From an uncultured Collinsella sp. (GTDB lineage Bacteria > Actinomycetota > Coriobacteriia > Coriobacteriales > Coriobacteriaceae): 28,056 bases of DNA. The stretch is from assembly GCA_900543845.1 (NCBI GenBank), contig UQTD01000020.1, forward strand, positions 1-28,056. Direction: 5' to 3'. The notes beneath the pieces are model-generated. The model was not told the DNA's origin. It saw only the letters and a list, made by a program, of their open reading frames with translations, and did not search any database. Of this stretch, positions 15,586 to 23,701 are shown in pieces. A program made the position numbers and the translations under genes. Within the stretch, counting starts at the first letter, position 1; the number at the start of each line of letters is the position of its first letter.

Positions 15586-16899
15586 ATGAAGCTCACTATA
15601 GAATCGATGACCTACGGCGCCGACGGGCTGGCGCACGCCGACAACGGCAAGGCCGTCTTTGTGCAGGGCGCCGTGGCAGGCGACACCGTCGAGGCCGAGG
15701 TCATGCAGGACGGCAAGTCGTTCATGCGCGCCCGCGCCACCGAGATTCTGGAGCCAAGCCCCGATCGCATTCAGCCTCCCTGCCCCTTCGTGGGCATCTG
15801 CGGCGGCTGCTCGTGGGGCAATCTCTCACGCACGGCACAGCTCGCCGCCAAGGAGCAAAACCTGCGCTCCACGCTCGAGCGCATCGGCAAGTTCGCTCCT
15901 GAGCAGGTCGATGAGTTGGTACAGCCCATCCGCCACACCAAGGACGACTGGGGCTACCGCAATAAAATCGAGCTGGAGCCGACCGTCGTCAACGGTCGCG
16001 TGCGCCTTGGCATGCACGGTGTCGACCCCAGCAAAATCGTGACCGTCGATGCGTGCCCGCTGTTCGATAAGCGTTTTCCCAAGGCGCTCAAATCGGTCGT
16101 TGGCGCGCTCAACTATCTGAGCGGCAGCCACGACCTGGGCCTCGAGCGCGTGGGCATTCGCGCATCGCGCCGCACCAAAGCGCTCGAGGTCGCGCTCTGG
16201 ACGCCCACGGGTTCCTTTCCGCGCTCACAGGTCTCGCGCGTTCTGGCAGACGCCGCACACCCCACGAGCGTAGTGCGCGTCATGAGCAAGGGCGAGAAGA
16301 AGGCCCGCCGCGTCTCTAAGGTGGAGATGCTCGCCGGTGAGGGCTCCTGGACCGAGAATATCGCCGAGGGCCAGATGCGCTTGTCTGCTCCGTCGTTTTT
16401 CCAGGTCAATACCAAGGGCGCCGAGATTCTGATTGAGCTCGTTATGGACGCCCTCGACCCGCAGGAAGACGAGCTGGCCGTGGACCTGTACTGCGGTGCC
16501 GGCACCTTTACCCTACCGCTCGCTCGCCGCTGCGATTTTGTCGCCGCCGTCGAAGCCTATGGCCCGGCCGTGCGCGACCTGCGCCGTAACCTGGAGATCA
16601 ACAAGCTCGATAACGTCGACGTTATCGGCGGCGACGCGGTGCGCGAGTTCCCCGATCAGGACGCCGACGTCTTGGTGGTCGACCCGCCGCGTGCGGGCCT
16701 CGCCCCCGAGGCGATCGACCTCATCGCGAGCACGAGCGCCCGTGATGTCGCCTACGTGAGCTGCGACCCTGCCACCCTGGCACGCGACCTCAAGCGCTTT
16801 GTCGAGGAGGGCCCCTTCTCCCCCGTCAAGATCACGCCGGTCGACCTGTTCCCGCAAACCTTCCACTGCGAAACCGTCGTCCACCTCAAGCGCAACTAA
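15586..16899 (+). CDS. rlmD: 23S rRNA (uracil-C5) methyltransferase, RumA/RlmD type
   Basis: 437-aa SAM-dependent RNA m5U methyltransferase. The N-terminal TRAM domain (about 1-55) binds RNA. Cys66, Cys72, Cys75 (CPFVGICGGC) and Cys157 (DACPLF) are the four ligands of a 4Fe-4S cluster. The Rossmann domain has the SAM motif DLYCGAGTF at 300-308, DPPR at 366-369, nucleophile Cys393 in SCDPATLARD, and base Glu429 in HCETVV near the C-terminus. Intact catalytic and cluster residues support activity; which uracil it modifies (U1939, U747 or a tRNA position) cannot be told. ATG 15586 is chosen for the AGGCAGGG upstream; ATG 15571 is an alternative. It follows the ppk1 terminator, so it needs its own promoter, which I could not identify. 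Confidence 0.92.
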   Translation: MKLTIESMTYGADGLAHADNGKAVFVQGAVAGDTVEAEVMQDGKSFMRARATEILEPSPDRIQPPCPFVGICGGCSWGNLSRTAQLAAKEQNLRSTLERIGKFAPEQVDELVQPIRHTKDDWGYRNKIELEPTVVNGRVRLGMHGVDPSKIVTVDACPLFDKRFPKALKSVVGALNYLSGSHDLGLERVGIRASRRTKALEVALWTPTGSFPRSQVSRVLADAAHPTSVVRVMSKGEKKARRVSKVEMLAGEGSWTENIAEGQMRLSAPSFFQVNTKGAEILIELVMDALDPQEDELAVDLYCGAGTFTLPLARRCDFVAAVEAYGPAVRDLRRNLEINKLDNVDVIGGDAVREFPDQDADVLVVDPPRAGLAPEAIDLIASTSARDVAYVSCDPATLARDLKRFVEEGPFSPVKITPVDLFPQTFHCETVVHLKRN

Positions 16900-16911
16900 C
16901 CGCATGACGAG

Positions 16912-16951
16912 AGCGGGCCCGCGTGCGTAGCTGCACGCGGGCCCGCTTTAT
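16912..16951 (+). terminator. Terminator after rlmD, overlapping the 3' end of the convergent gene
   Basis: Perfect AGCGGGCCCGCGTGC/GCACGCGGGCCCGCT stem (15 bp, 6-nt loop) followed by TTATT on the plus strand. It touches the stop codon of the minus-strand gene ending at 16948 and may slow both polymerases. Confidence 0.85.
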
Positions 16952-18651
16952 TCGGTCGATGCAACGCTGGCAAAAGTCATCGCCGCACTCACGGGCAGCC
17001 AGAACAACAGTGGCAGCAGGTAGCGCATCGACTCGGTCGTGTACGACGTCGGCGAGATCCAAAGAACAAGGTTTGCCGCAACGAGCGGCGCCATCAGATA
17101 GAGTTTCTGGGGCGCACGACGTTTTATCTCCAACAGCAGAAACGCCATACCCCAGGTCGACCAAAGTGCCTTGGCGCCAATAAGCATGCCGACCGGCGTC
17201 GACTGAAACCATGAGACGAGCGACTCGACACTGCGGCCCAAGGTCGCATCGGACCAGTTCAATCCCAGGTCCCGCGAGCGGGGAAACACATGGCTCACGT
17301 TGTGCCCGTCGACAGGAGTCACATAGGGCGACAAGGCCTCGCTTCCCGCCGCCGGCATGGCATACCAGCCAATCTGCACTCCCAGATACGCCTCGAGATA
17401 ACAAAGTGGATGCTGCAGGAACCCCGCTACCCACGCGCCAAAATAGGCTGCAAAATCGAGCTCGTCGGCCTTCCCAAACGTGGGGTCTTTAACGGAGTCG
17501 GTTAAAAACCACGTGTAGTTGTTCTCACCATCCTCCCCGATGGCGCGCTCGATCTCTTGACGCTGCCATTCCGGAAGCTCGTCCCCGTGGTCACGCATCA
17601 GCAACGCGGATTGCTGAAACATGAGACCGTAGACCTCCTGCTTGCCACCAAGCTCGCACCCCAAAGCGGGAAGCACGGCCCTGGGCATAAGGACCGTCAT
17701 AAACAAAGAAGCGCCGACCGCCATTGCCGCAACGACAACTCGCCCGCGCCGACCCACTACCTTGAAGAACACGACAACCAGGACAATCAGCACGAGAATC
17801 AGGCCGGTCTTACGCGTCAGCGAAACCAGAAGCAAAAGCCCAATGTATGCAACAAGGAAACCGGGTGCCCTCAGGAGTCGCCCCCTTGAGCGCATAACCT
17901 CAATGGAGGCAACCGAGAACAGCAGGAAAAACGGCAGGAAGGTGGCGTCCTTCGCCATGGCCGAAGCATAGATGGGAAGGTGCCAATACAGGCACAGAAA
18001 CGCCAGCAGTGCCAGGCAAACGCCACGTCCGCCGCCCATACGGCGTACCAAAACAAGGCAGCACGCCAAGGCAAACGCCGTCAGAAACGCCTGTACCAGG
18101 CAGAAGGCGTACACCCCAGCATCAACGCTTCCCAGCGCACGGCCCAGGTCGGTAAACCATCCGTACAGATAGGTATCGAGCACTGGATGGTGGTCGGTGA
18201 TGACGCCGTCCGACAAGGCATTGGGTAAGCCGTTGTACTGCAAGAGCTGCTGGCGAGTATCCCACCAGATCACGCCCGGGAACAGCAGGACCAGCAACGG
18301 AGACCAGCAGGCGTAGATGATTGCGCCCAGTTTTACGATGCCGCCAAATGCGTACGTCTGCGGGATGCCAGAGAACGCCATGTCGCACAAGTTGTCAAAC
18401 CATCCAGCATGGACTTGTCGAGGAACGTCGACAGTACTTTTGCGTCCCGCCAGAAACCGCTCGATCAGACAGTCGCCGAGCATAAACGCTGCACAGAAAA
18501 AGGCCATGTGTCCCAAAACATGGACCAAGTAGATAGGGTTGCAAGAGAATCCCACGGTATCGCGAAACATATCTGCGATGGTCACGAGCACCGCAAAGAT
18601 GCCCGCGACCATCAGCATGTCGCGATTCTGTTTTAATCGCTCCACCGGCAT
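16948..18651 (-). CDS. Multi-spanning membrane protein, DUF6020-like
   Basis: 567-aa integral membrane protein with about 12 hydrophobic helices. The first membrane segment begins near residue 12. A large extracytoplasmic region (about 345-480) lies between the later helices. The stretch FPGVIWWDTRQQLLQYNG, followed by DHHPVLDTYLYG, resembles the first loop of GT-C-fold glycosyltransferases, where an acidic residue acts on a lipid-linked sugar. I recognise it as DUF6020-like; the exact reaction is unknown. It starts four bases after the stop of the propeller protein (TAAGTGTATG), so it is probably translationally coupled; no good independent ribosome site is seen. Its partner genes suggest a cell-surface role. 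Confidence 0.75.
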   Translation of the reverse strand: MPVERLKQNRDMLMVAGIFAVLVTIADMFRDTVGFSCNPIYLVHVLGHMAFFCAAFMLGDCLIERFLAGRKSTVDVPRQVHAGWFDNLCDMAFSGIPQTYAFGGIVKLGAIIYACWSPLLVLLFPGVIWWDTRQQLLQYNGLPNALSDGVITDHHPVLDTYLYGWFTDLGRALGSVDAGVYAFCLVQAFLTAFALACCLVLVRRMGGGRGVCLALLAFLCLYWHLPIYASAMAKDATFLPFFLLFSVASIEVMRSRGRLLRAPGFLVAYIGLLLLVSLTRKTGLILVLIVLVVVFFKVVGRRGRVVVAAMAVGASLFMTVLMPRAVLPALGCELGGKQEVYGLMFQQSALLMRDHGDELPEWQRQEIERAIGEDGENNYTWFLTDSVKDPTFGKADELDFAAYFGAWVAGFLQHPLCYLEAYLGVQIGWYAMPAAGSEALSPYVTPVDGHNVSHVFPRSRDLGLNWSDATLGRSVESLVSWFQSTPVGMLIGAKALWSTWGMAFLLLEIKRRAPQKLYLMAPLVAANLVLWISPTSYTTESMRYLLPLLFWLPVSAAMTFASVASTE

Positions 18652-18655
18652 ACAC

Positions 18656-20299
18656 TTAGTGCTTTACCGGCGCGCCGCAATGTGGGCAGAATTGAGAATC
18701 GGGCGTAAGCGGGCTTCCGCACGAGCTACAGAATCGCGGCGCATCCGAGGGCGCAGGAGCCTGCTGCGGCTGGGCCTGAGCCTGCTGTCCGACGAAATTC
18801 TGCGGCATCGTCTGCTGAGGCACTGTATATGCGGTGTTATTCGCAACCGCCGCATATGCCTTAGAGTGTTTGCGCATGCGAATGACAAAGAAGCCGCCAA
18901 CGCCCGCCGCGATGAGAATCGCAACAATAACGACGATGAGAATGGGATTGAACGAGGATGAGCTGTCGTCCTTTTGCGAATCGGCCAAAAGGGATTGCTG
19001 GGAGATGCCGCTCTTGTAGACATCGATCCTAAAACCGTCATCCTTATTATCTTGAACGGCGTAAATCAATGAGCAGTCCTTCGAGAACCACGCAGACCCC
19101 ATGTAGCCGTCGTCGCCTACGCGGTCGTATTCCAGCGAACCCCTCAAATTAATTTGAGAATGTGAACCCGTCTTTGTATCAATCAGATACAACAGATTGT
19201 TATCGTTGTCGTCCGAACCGTTGGCCAATGCAAACCTACCGTCATTCGATAGAGCGCCATATCCACCTTCACTCATAAAGGGGAGATCATTAGGGTACTT
19301 AGTCCTCCATTTTGTTTCGCCTGTCTTGTTATCGACGACAATCATTTCAAGGCTTTCCAGCTCAGAAGAGCTGGAGCCGAGTCCATCACTGTTTTCGTTA
19401 TACAAGCCAAGAACGAGCGATCCGTCCTGATTAAGCGTGTTGTATTCCAGATTGCTGTAGTAGGTGCAGGTTGCGTCACCCTTTTTTGAGACGTAGAGGC
19501 AGGGGCCGATGGCGGCGCCGTCATCGTTAACGACAACCGTATTGCCCGCCCTGTCAAATTCAGACGTGTTGACGGCTTCCTTGTCCTTCAGGTCGAGCGT
19601 TACCACGTCGTAGTACGAATGTGAATCGTAATCGTCGCCGCAATAATCCCGTATAACATAGCCGTATTTGCCGTCATTTGAAATCCAAGCAGGGCCATCC
19701 AAAGAGTAGTCATCGGATGACGTAAATTCGTATTTAGTCGTTGTATTGCTGTTCTTAAAATCAACTACGCTAAAAACCGCGTAATAATCCTCTGAACGCG
19801 AATCATATACTAGGGATGTTATAAAAAGCGATTTGTTGTCCTTAGATATTTGAAGCCTGACATCGCCATCATCGTCATCAAGCACGTCAGATGGAACCGC
19901 GGAGCCCAGCGGATACTCTTCTGACTTGTCATTGGACAGATCATATGCAATTACGGAATCGTTCGCTCTATTGAAACAGTAAAAGGTCTCTTCGTCAGCT
20001 GAAAAGCAGTATGCATTTTTATAGTCATCACTCTCGGGATCAATATCCACTATGGTGCGAGACCAATCCTCGGTGTCTAGTAAATAGAACTTTTCTTCAG
20101 ATGCATCCCCGTACAGCACATACCTTCCAGAAGGCGAACGGTTTACATATATCGAATTCTCAAGCTCATACGTATCTTTCAGCTCGGGCGTGGGAACGTC
20201 GGCAGCATAGGCATCGAGCGGCGCCACGACAAGACTGGCAGCCAGTGCAAGGCCGGCCGTAAGGAGCATCCCCCATTTCATTTTTCTTGTTCTTGGCAT
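18656..20299 (-). CDS. Secreted beta-propeller protein with TM anchor and cytoplasmic zinc ribbon
   Basis: 547-aa protein of unrecognised family. A signal peptide (KMKWG, apolar core, cleavage near AYA at 31-33) leads an acidic outside domain. Seven similar motifs, S-x-D/G-G/N-x-x-x-Y/F, occur at about residues 55, 100, 152, 207, 290, 351 and 406 (for example SPSGRYVLY, SNDGKYGYV, SNDGRFALA), which suggests a seven-bladed beta-propeller. One transmembrane helix (451-473) is followed by RMRKH, a Gln/Pro-rich linker and a C-terminal zinc ribbon with Cys524, 527, 538 and 541, predicted cytoplasmic. That places a propeller outside and a zinc knuckle inside. AAGGGG precedes the ATG. Base composition is lower in GC than in its neighbours, which may reflect transfer or unusual codon use. 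Likely a sensor or surface factor; no enzyme motif is seen. Confidence 0.8.
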   Translation of the reverse strand: MPRTRKMKWGMLLTAGLALAASLVVAPLDAYAADVPTPELKDTYELENSIYVNRSPSGRYVLYGDASEEKFYLLDTEDWSRTIVDIDPESDDYKNAYCFSADEETFYCFNRANDSVIAYDLSNDKSEEYPLGSAVPSDVLDDDDGDVRLQISKDNKSLFITSLVYDSRSEDYYAVFSVVDFKNSNTTTKYEFTSSDDYSLDGPAWISNDGKYGYVIRDYCGDDYDSHSYYDVVTLDLKDKEAVNTSEFDRAGNTVVVNDDGAAIGPCLYVSKKGDATCTYYSNLEYNTLNQDGSLVLGLYNENSDGLGSSSSELESLEMIVVDNKTGETKWRTKYPNDLPFMSEGGYGALSNDGRFALANGSDDNDNNLLYLIDTKTGSHSQINLRGSLEYDRVGDDGYMGSAWFSKDCSLIYAVQDNKDDGFRIDVYKSGISQQSLLADSQKDDSSSSFNPILIVVIVAILIAAGVGGFFVIRMRKHSKAYAAVANNTAYTVPQQTMPQNFVGQQAQAQPQQAPAPSDAPRFCSSCGSPLTPDSQFCPHCGAPVKH

Positions 20300-20417
20300 G
20301 GTTGCCCCTTTCGATCGAGAGGTGAGTAAGACCTGAGAATACGCTAAGCCCGAAAAAGCAAAATCTGTTGCGCAACAATTCCCGGCGAGTAAAAAAGTCG
20401 GTAACGCCTGATGAAAA

Positions 20418-20473
20418 TGGGACGGGGATTAAATAATCATTGTGTACCGAATGATTATTTAATCCCCGTCCCA
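20418..20473. repeat. Long perfect inverted repeat B (23-bp arms, GGGACGGGG)
   Basis: Arms 20418-20440 and 20451-20473 are fully complementary over 23 bp with a 10-nt loop. The left arm opens TGGGACGGGGATTAAAT. On the minus strand it runs into TTTTC, so it could also terminate the 99-residue gene. It shares GGGACGGGG with repeat C. Confidence 0.9.
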
Positions 20474-20479
20474 GAAAAA

Positions 20480-20779
20480 TCACTGATGGTTGACGGGAGC
20501 GCCGCAGTTTTGGCAGAAGGAGGCATTTGTCTCCAGCTTTGAGCCACACTGAGCGCAAAAATAAGTAGGCTCAACTGGCTGAGCATCATCGACCGCGGTC
20601 GGCACCTGCTGTGCCGGCGGAACCTGCTGCACGGGAGGCATTTGCTGGTACGGATTGGACTGCGGAGGCTGAGGCTTATTCGACGATTCCTTGTTCAAGA
20701 TAACAGCAAAGGCAACAGCCGCGACACCACCAAATACAACTAGCAAAACGAGAAGATCGAATACACTAAGGCCTATCAT
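20480..20779 (-). CDS. Small membrane protein with zinc ribbon
   Basis: 99-aa protein of unrecognised family. An N-terminal transmembrane helix (about 5-28, no cleavage site) is followed by a Pro/Gln-rich linker (NKPQPPQSNPYQQMPPVQQ) and a zinc ribbon with Cys75, 78, 89 and 92 (CAQCGSKL, CQNCGAPV). The ribbon matches that of the propeller protein in length and spacing: both have C-x2-C-x10-C-x2-C and end CGAPV. It therefore looks like a stand-alone version of that protein's inner half. GAGGAG lies ten bases before the start ATG. Repeat B lies between it and the propeller gene. Function unknown; a paired regulatory or assembly role is only a guess. Confidence 0.75.
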   Translation of the reverse strand: MIGLSVFDLLVLLVVFGGVAAVAFAVILNKESSNKPQPPQSNPYQQMPPVQQVPPAQQVPTAVDDAQPVEPTYFCAQCGSKLETNASFCQNCGAPVNHQ

Positions 20780-20900
20780 CGCAAATCAGCTCCTCATGTA
20801 GCGAAAGATGACGGATGCCGAGATTTTATCGCCGCGCCGCAAGCCCCTCCTAGTGCGCAACACCCAGGCACGACCAGTCTTTTTTGGAGCGGGGCTCCCG

Positions 20901-21025
20901 GGGTAGCTAATTTGGGACGGGGCTGTTTTAGCTACCCTTTGGCAGCTGGCGCATATTTGGGTTGGAACAAATACCGACCGGAATATAGGGGTAGCTAAAA
21001 CAGCCCCGTCCCAAATTAGCTACCC
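20901..21025. repeat. Long nested inverted repeat C (37-bp arms, GGGACGGGG)
   Basis: Arms 20901-20937 and 20989-21025 are perfectly complementary over 37 bp with a 51-nt spacer. Each arm is itself an inverted repeat, GGGTAGCTAA to TTAGCTACCC around a core with TTTGGGACGGGGCTG. This differs from ordinary terminators in size and nesting, and it lies between divergent genes (20779 minus, 21115 plus), where no terminator is needed. Confidence 0.93.
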
Positions 21026-21114
21026 AAAAAATCATTGGGGAATGGTGCGTGGCAAGCGGGGGTCTTCGGGGTATAAGACGGCTAATTGTATGCCGCCCTA
21101 TGAAAGGAACCCTT

Positions 21115-21657
21115 ATGCCCAGCGTTGCCGTTCTTGCCGCCGATGGCTTTGAAACGATTGAATGCCTGACCATGGTCGATGTCATGCGTCGCGGCGGTGT
21201 GCGCGCCACGCTCGTCTCGATCATGCCCACGCGCGAGGTCGTAAGCTCGCTGCAGATTCCCGTAACTTGCGACGCACTCTTTGACGAGATTAACTTTGAC
21301 GAGTACGACTGCGTCGTGCTGCCCGGCGGCCTGCCCGGTGCCACCAACCTGCGCGCCGACCAGCGCGTCTGCGACGTAGTCTGCGATTTCGCCGCGACCA
21401 AGCACGTCGCCGCCATCTGCGCCGCCCCGTTTATCCTGGGTGAGCTTGACCTGCTCGAGGGACGCCACGCCACGTGCTTCCCCGGCTTTGAGAAGAGTTT
21501 TCCCGAGGGCGCCTATACCGGCGACAAGGTCACGCACGACGGCAACATCATCACCGCCAGCGGCATGGCCCAGTCGCTCCCCTTTGCGCTTGAGCTGCTG
21601 CGTACGCTCGCCGGCGACAAGGCTGTCGAGAAGGTTGCCGAGGGCATTCAGCTATGA
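21115..21657 (+). CDS. DJ-1/PfpI family protein
   Basis: 180-aa protein of the DJ-1/ThiJ/PfpI superfamily, flavodoxin-like fold. Nucleophile Cys102 sits in the elbow AICAAPF, with Glu13 in DGFETIE as the conserved acidic partner; LPGGLPGATNL forms the usual glycine loop. It is close to YajL-type proteins, whose role (chaperone, glyoxalase-like or deglycase) is disputed. ATG 21115 is supported by AAAGGA at six bases; ATG 21101 would precede that site. The stop overlaps the start of the Maf gene by four bases (ATGA), so the two are translationally coupled. Confidence 0.9.
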   Translation: MPSVAVLAADGFETIECLTMVDVMRRGGVRATLVSIMPTREVVSSLQIPVTCDALFDEINFDEYDCVVLPGGLPGATNLRADQRVCDVVCDFAATKHVAAICAAPFILGELDLLEGRHATCFPGFEKSFPEGAYTGDKVTHDGNIITASGMAQSLPFALELLRTLAGDKAVEKVAEGIQL

Positions 21658-22235
21658 TTTTGGCTTCGCAATCACCGCGCCGCATCGAGTTGATGCGCGA
21701 AGCGGGCTACGACATCCGCGTCATTCCCGCTGACATCGACGAGACTCCTTTTGATAACGAAACCCCGCTTACGCTTGTCGAGCGCTTAGCTCGCGCTAAG
21801 GCTGCCGCCGTTGCCGCCGAGCACGCCGAGCCCAATGAGTTGACCATCGCGGCCGACACCATCGTCACCTTCGATGGCAGGCTTTTGGGCAAGCCGGCAA
21901 ACGAGGACGAAGCCCGCACCATGCTCCACGAGCTCTCGGGGCGCACGCACCAGGTCGCAACCGGCGTCTGCATCGTTAGAGCCGGAGACGTCACAGCCCC
22001 GCACGCCGCCGAGAGCCTGTCGTTTGTCGATGTGACCGACGTGACGTTCTATGAGCTCACCGACGAGCAGATTGAGCGCTACGTCGCCTCGGGCGAGCCC
22101 ATGGACAAGGCAGGCGCCTACGGCATTCAGGGCGTCGGCGGGCGCATGCTCGTGCATGATATTTCGGGCGACTTCTACAACGTGGTGGGCCTGCCTATCG
22201 CTCGCGTCGCGCGTGCGATTCAAAAACTATCGTAA
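21654..22235 (+). CDS. maf: Maf-family nucleotide pyrophosphatase
   Basis: 193-aa Maf protein, expected to hydrolyse dTTP/UTP or modified nucleoside triphosphates to monophosphate and pyrophosphate (housecleaning). The opening ILASQSPRR (residues 2-10) is the Maf signature; Asp68 in AADT, Lys80 in GKP and GEPMDKAGAYGIQG near residue 150 complete the active site. Start ATG 21654 overlaps the DJ-1 stop by four bases. Downstream, after about 100 bases, comes the P1-family hydrolase in the same direction. Base specificity cannot be told reliably from the sequence. Confidence 0.93.
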   Translation: MILASQSPRRIELMREAGYDIRVIPADIDETPFDNETPLTLVERLARAKAAAVAAEHAEPNELTIAADTIVTFDGRLLGKPANEDEARTMLHELSGRTHQVATGVCIVRAGDVTAPHAAESLSFVDVTDVTFYELTDEQIERYVASGEPMDKAGAYGIQGVGGRMLVHDISGDFYNVVGLPIARVARAIQKLS

Positions 22236-22336
22236 TTGCATCTGGCGCTGGGTATCCCCCGGCGCCTACAATTTTGGCGTACCGTACGGATCCCGACCGG
22301 ACATAAGGCCCGGCGGAAAACCGATAGGAGTAAAAC

Positions 22337-23344
22337 ATGGACACACTGCTTGAGGCCATTGACGTTTGCGATGTCGATGGCTTTTGCTTTGGCAACTATA
22401 CGGACGAGGAGGCCGGCACCGGTTGCACCGTAATCGTGGCACCCGAGGGCGCCACCGGCGGTGTTGACGTTCGCGGCGGTGCCCCGGCATCGCGCGAGAC
22501 CGACCTGCTGCGTCCCGAGAACACCGTGGACAAGGTCCACGCCGTCTGCCTTTCGGGTGGATCGGCCTTTGGTCTGGAGGCCGCAAGCGGCGTCGCCCGC
22601 GAGCTCGAGAGCCGCGGCATCGGCCTTCCCGTCGGCCCCACGCAGGTGCCCATCGTGTGCTCTAGCTGCATCTTCGACCTCGCCTTTGGCGACCCCGCCG
22701 TACGCCCCGACATTGAGGCTGGCATCTCCGCCGTGCGCGAGGCACTCGACAACACTCCCACCACGCTCGAGCAGGGCAATGTAGGTGCTGGCACCGGTGC
22801 CACCGTGGGCAAGCTCATGGGCCCCGCCACCTGCATGAAGGCCGGCCTTGGAGCCGCCGCCGTGGCACTCGGCCCTGTTAAGGTGGGCGCCGTGGTCTCG
22901 GTCAACGCCTGTGGCAATGTCGTCGACCCCTTCACCGGTGAATGGGTCGCTGGCATGCGCGCCGCAGCCGATAGCGACCAGATCGTCGACATGGAGCTCG
23001 CAGCCTTTGCCGCCGCCGGCTCCATGCAAATGCCACTCGACCGCACCAACACCACCATCAGCTGCATCGTCACCAACGTTGAGCTCACCAAGGCTCAGGC
23101 CGCCAAGGTCTCCCAGATGGCCGCAGACGCCTATGCACACGCCATCCGCCCCACGCACACCACCAACGACGGCGACACCATCTACACCCTCGCCAGCGGC
23201 AAACTGAGTGCCCAGGCAAGCGCCGCCGTTCCCTTGGACCTGTTGGGCATGCTCGCCGTAAGGGCCCTACAGACCGCCATCGTAAACGGAGCCAAAACCG
23301 CCAAAACCTCCCACGGCATCCCCGGCGCCGCAAACATAACCTAA
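22337..23344 (+). CDS. P1-family peptidase/amidohydrolase (DmpA/NylC-like)
   Basis: 335-aa member of the P1 (S58) family of N-terminal-nucleophile hydrolases, which includes aminopeptidase DmpA and nylon-oligomer hydrolase NylC. Members cleave themselves to expose a Ser or Thr nucleophile. Here TNTTISCIVTN at 237-247 fits, with predicted cleavage between Asn238 and Thr239, giving chains of about 238 and 97 residues. Other landmarks are CLSGGSAFGLEAASG (71-85) and VGAGTGATVGKL (149-160). Several Cys (29-30, 108-111, 166) are unusual in number for a cytosolic enzyme. AGGAG lies six bases before ATG 22337. Substrate unknown; small peptides with amide-linked N-terminal residues are typical. Confidence 0.88.
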   Translation: MDTLLEAIDVCDVDGFCFGNYTDEEAGTGCTVIVAPEGATGGVDVRGGAPASRETDLLRPENTVDKVHAVCLSGGSAFGLEAASGVARELESRGIGLPVGPTQVPIVCSSCIFDLAFGDPAVRPDIEAGISAVREALDNTPTTLEQGNVGAGTGATVGKLMGPATCMKAGLGAAAVALGPVKVGAVVSVNACGNVVDPFTGEWVAGMRAAADSDQIVDMELAAFAAAGSMQMPLDRTNTTISCIVTNVELTKAQAAKVSQMAADAYAHAIRPTHTTNDGDTIYTLASGKLSAQASAAVPLDLLGMLAVRALQTAIVNGAKTAKTSHGIPGAANIT

Positions 23345-23351
23345 CCTGACC

Positions 23352-23476
23352 GGTTGCCCGGTGGGGCTTGGTTATGTTTGCTGCTCTACAGTCCTGGCTC
23401 GCACGAAGAGCACATTAAGTGCTCTTCGGCTCGTGCGGAACTCGCGACAAACATAACCAAGCTCCACCGGGCAACC
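23352..23476. repeat. Long inverted repeat D with inner hairpin (29-bp arms)
   Basis: Arms 23352-23380 and 23448-23476 pair over 29 bp with one mismatch. The 67-nt interior has its own hairpin GAAGAGCAC/GTGCTCTTC, flanked by GCACGA/TCGTGC. It lies eight bases past the stop of the P1 hydrolase and may end its transcript, though no T-run follows. Confidence 0.9.
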
Positions 23477-23494
23477 TACTCAACAAGATCCCCT

Positions 23495-23550
23495 TCAGCC
23501 CAGGCCCCTGTGTACCGCGCGTCCAAGATCTTCAAATTCAGTTTGATGAC
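23495..23550 (+). other. Possible remnant of a glycosyltransferase C-terminus
   Basis: Read on the plus strand, this stretch codes for YRASKIFKFS, close to the last residues YHLASKIFKFN of the minus-strand GT2 gene at 23702. The shared 16-base block AAGATCTTCAAATTCA (23525-23540) has its exact complement at 23707-23722. Either an inverted copy of the gene's 3' end or a remnant of a second, lost GT2 gene; upstream residues do not match, so the unit is short. Confidence 0.4.
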
Positions 23551-23570
23551 ACAAAGCGAGACATAGCAGA

Positions 23571-23679
23571 GGACCCCTGGTCCTTAACTTGATACGAGTT
23601 CCGCACGCAAAGGAGGCGCCAGTGGCGCCTCCGTCTTGCGCAGGACTGTTCGAAGTAGCAAGTTAAGGACCAGGGGTCC
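23571..23679. repeat. Long inverted repeat E with inner hairpin (20-bp arms)
   Basis: Arms 23571-23590 and 23660-23679 are perfectly complementary over 20 bp (GGACCCCTGGTCC at the outer end). Inside is a second perfect hairpin, GGAGGCGCC/GGCGCCTCC on an AGT loop. It lies between convergent genes, just past the 3' end of the GT2 gene. Confidence 0.9.
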
Positions 23680-23701
23680 CCGTTACCCGAGCGTTTCTGC
23701 A

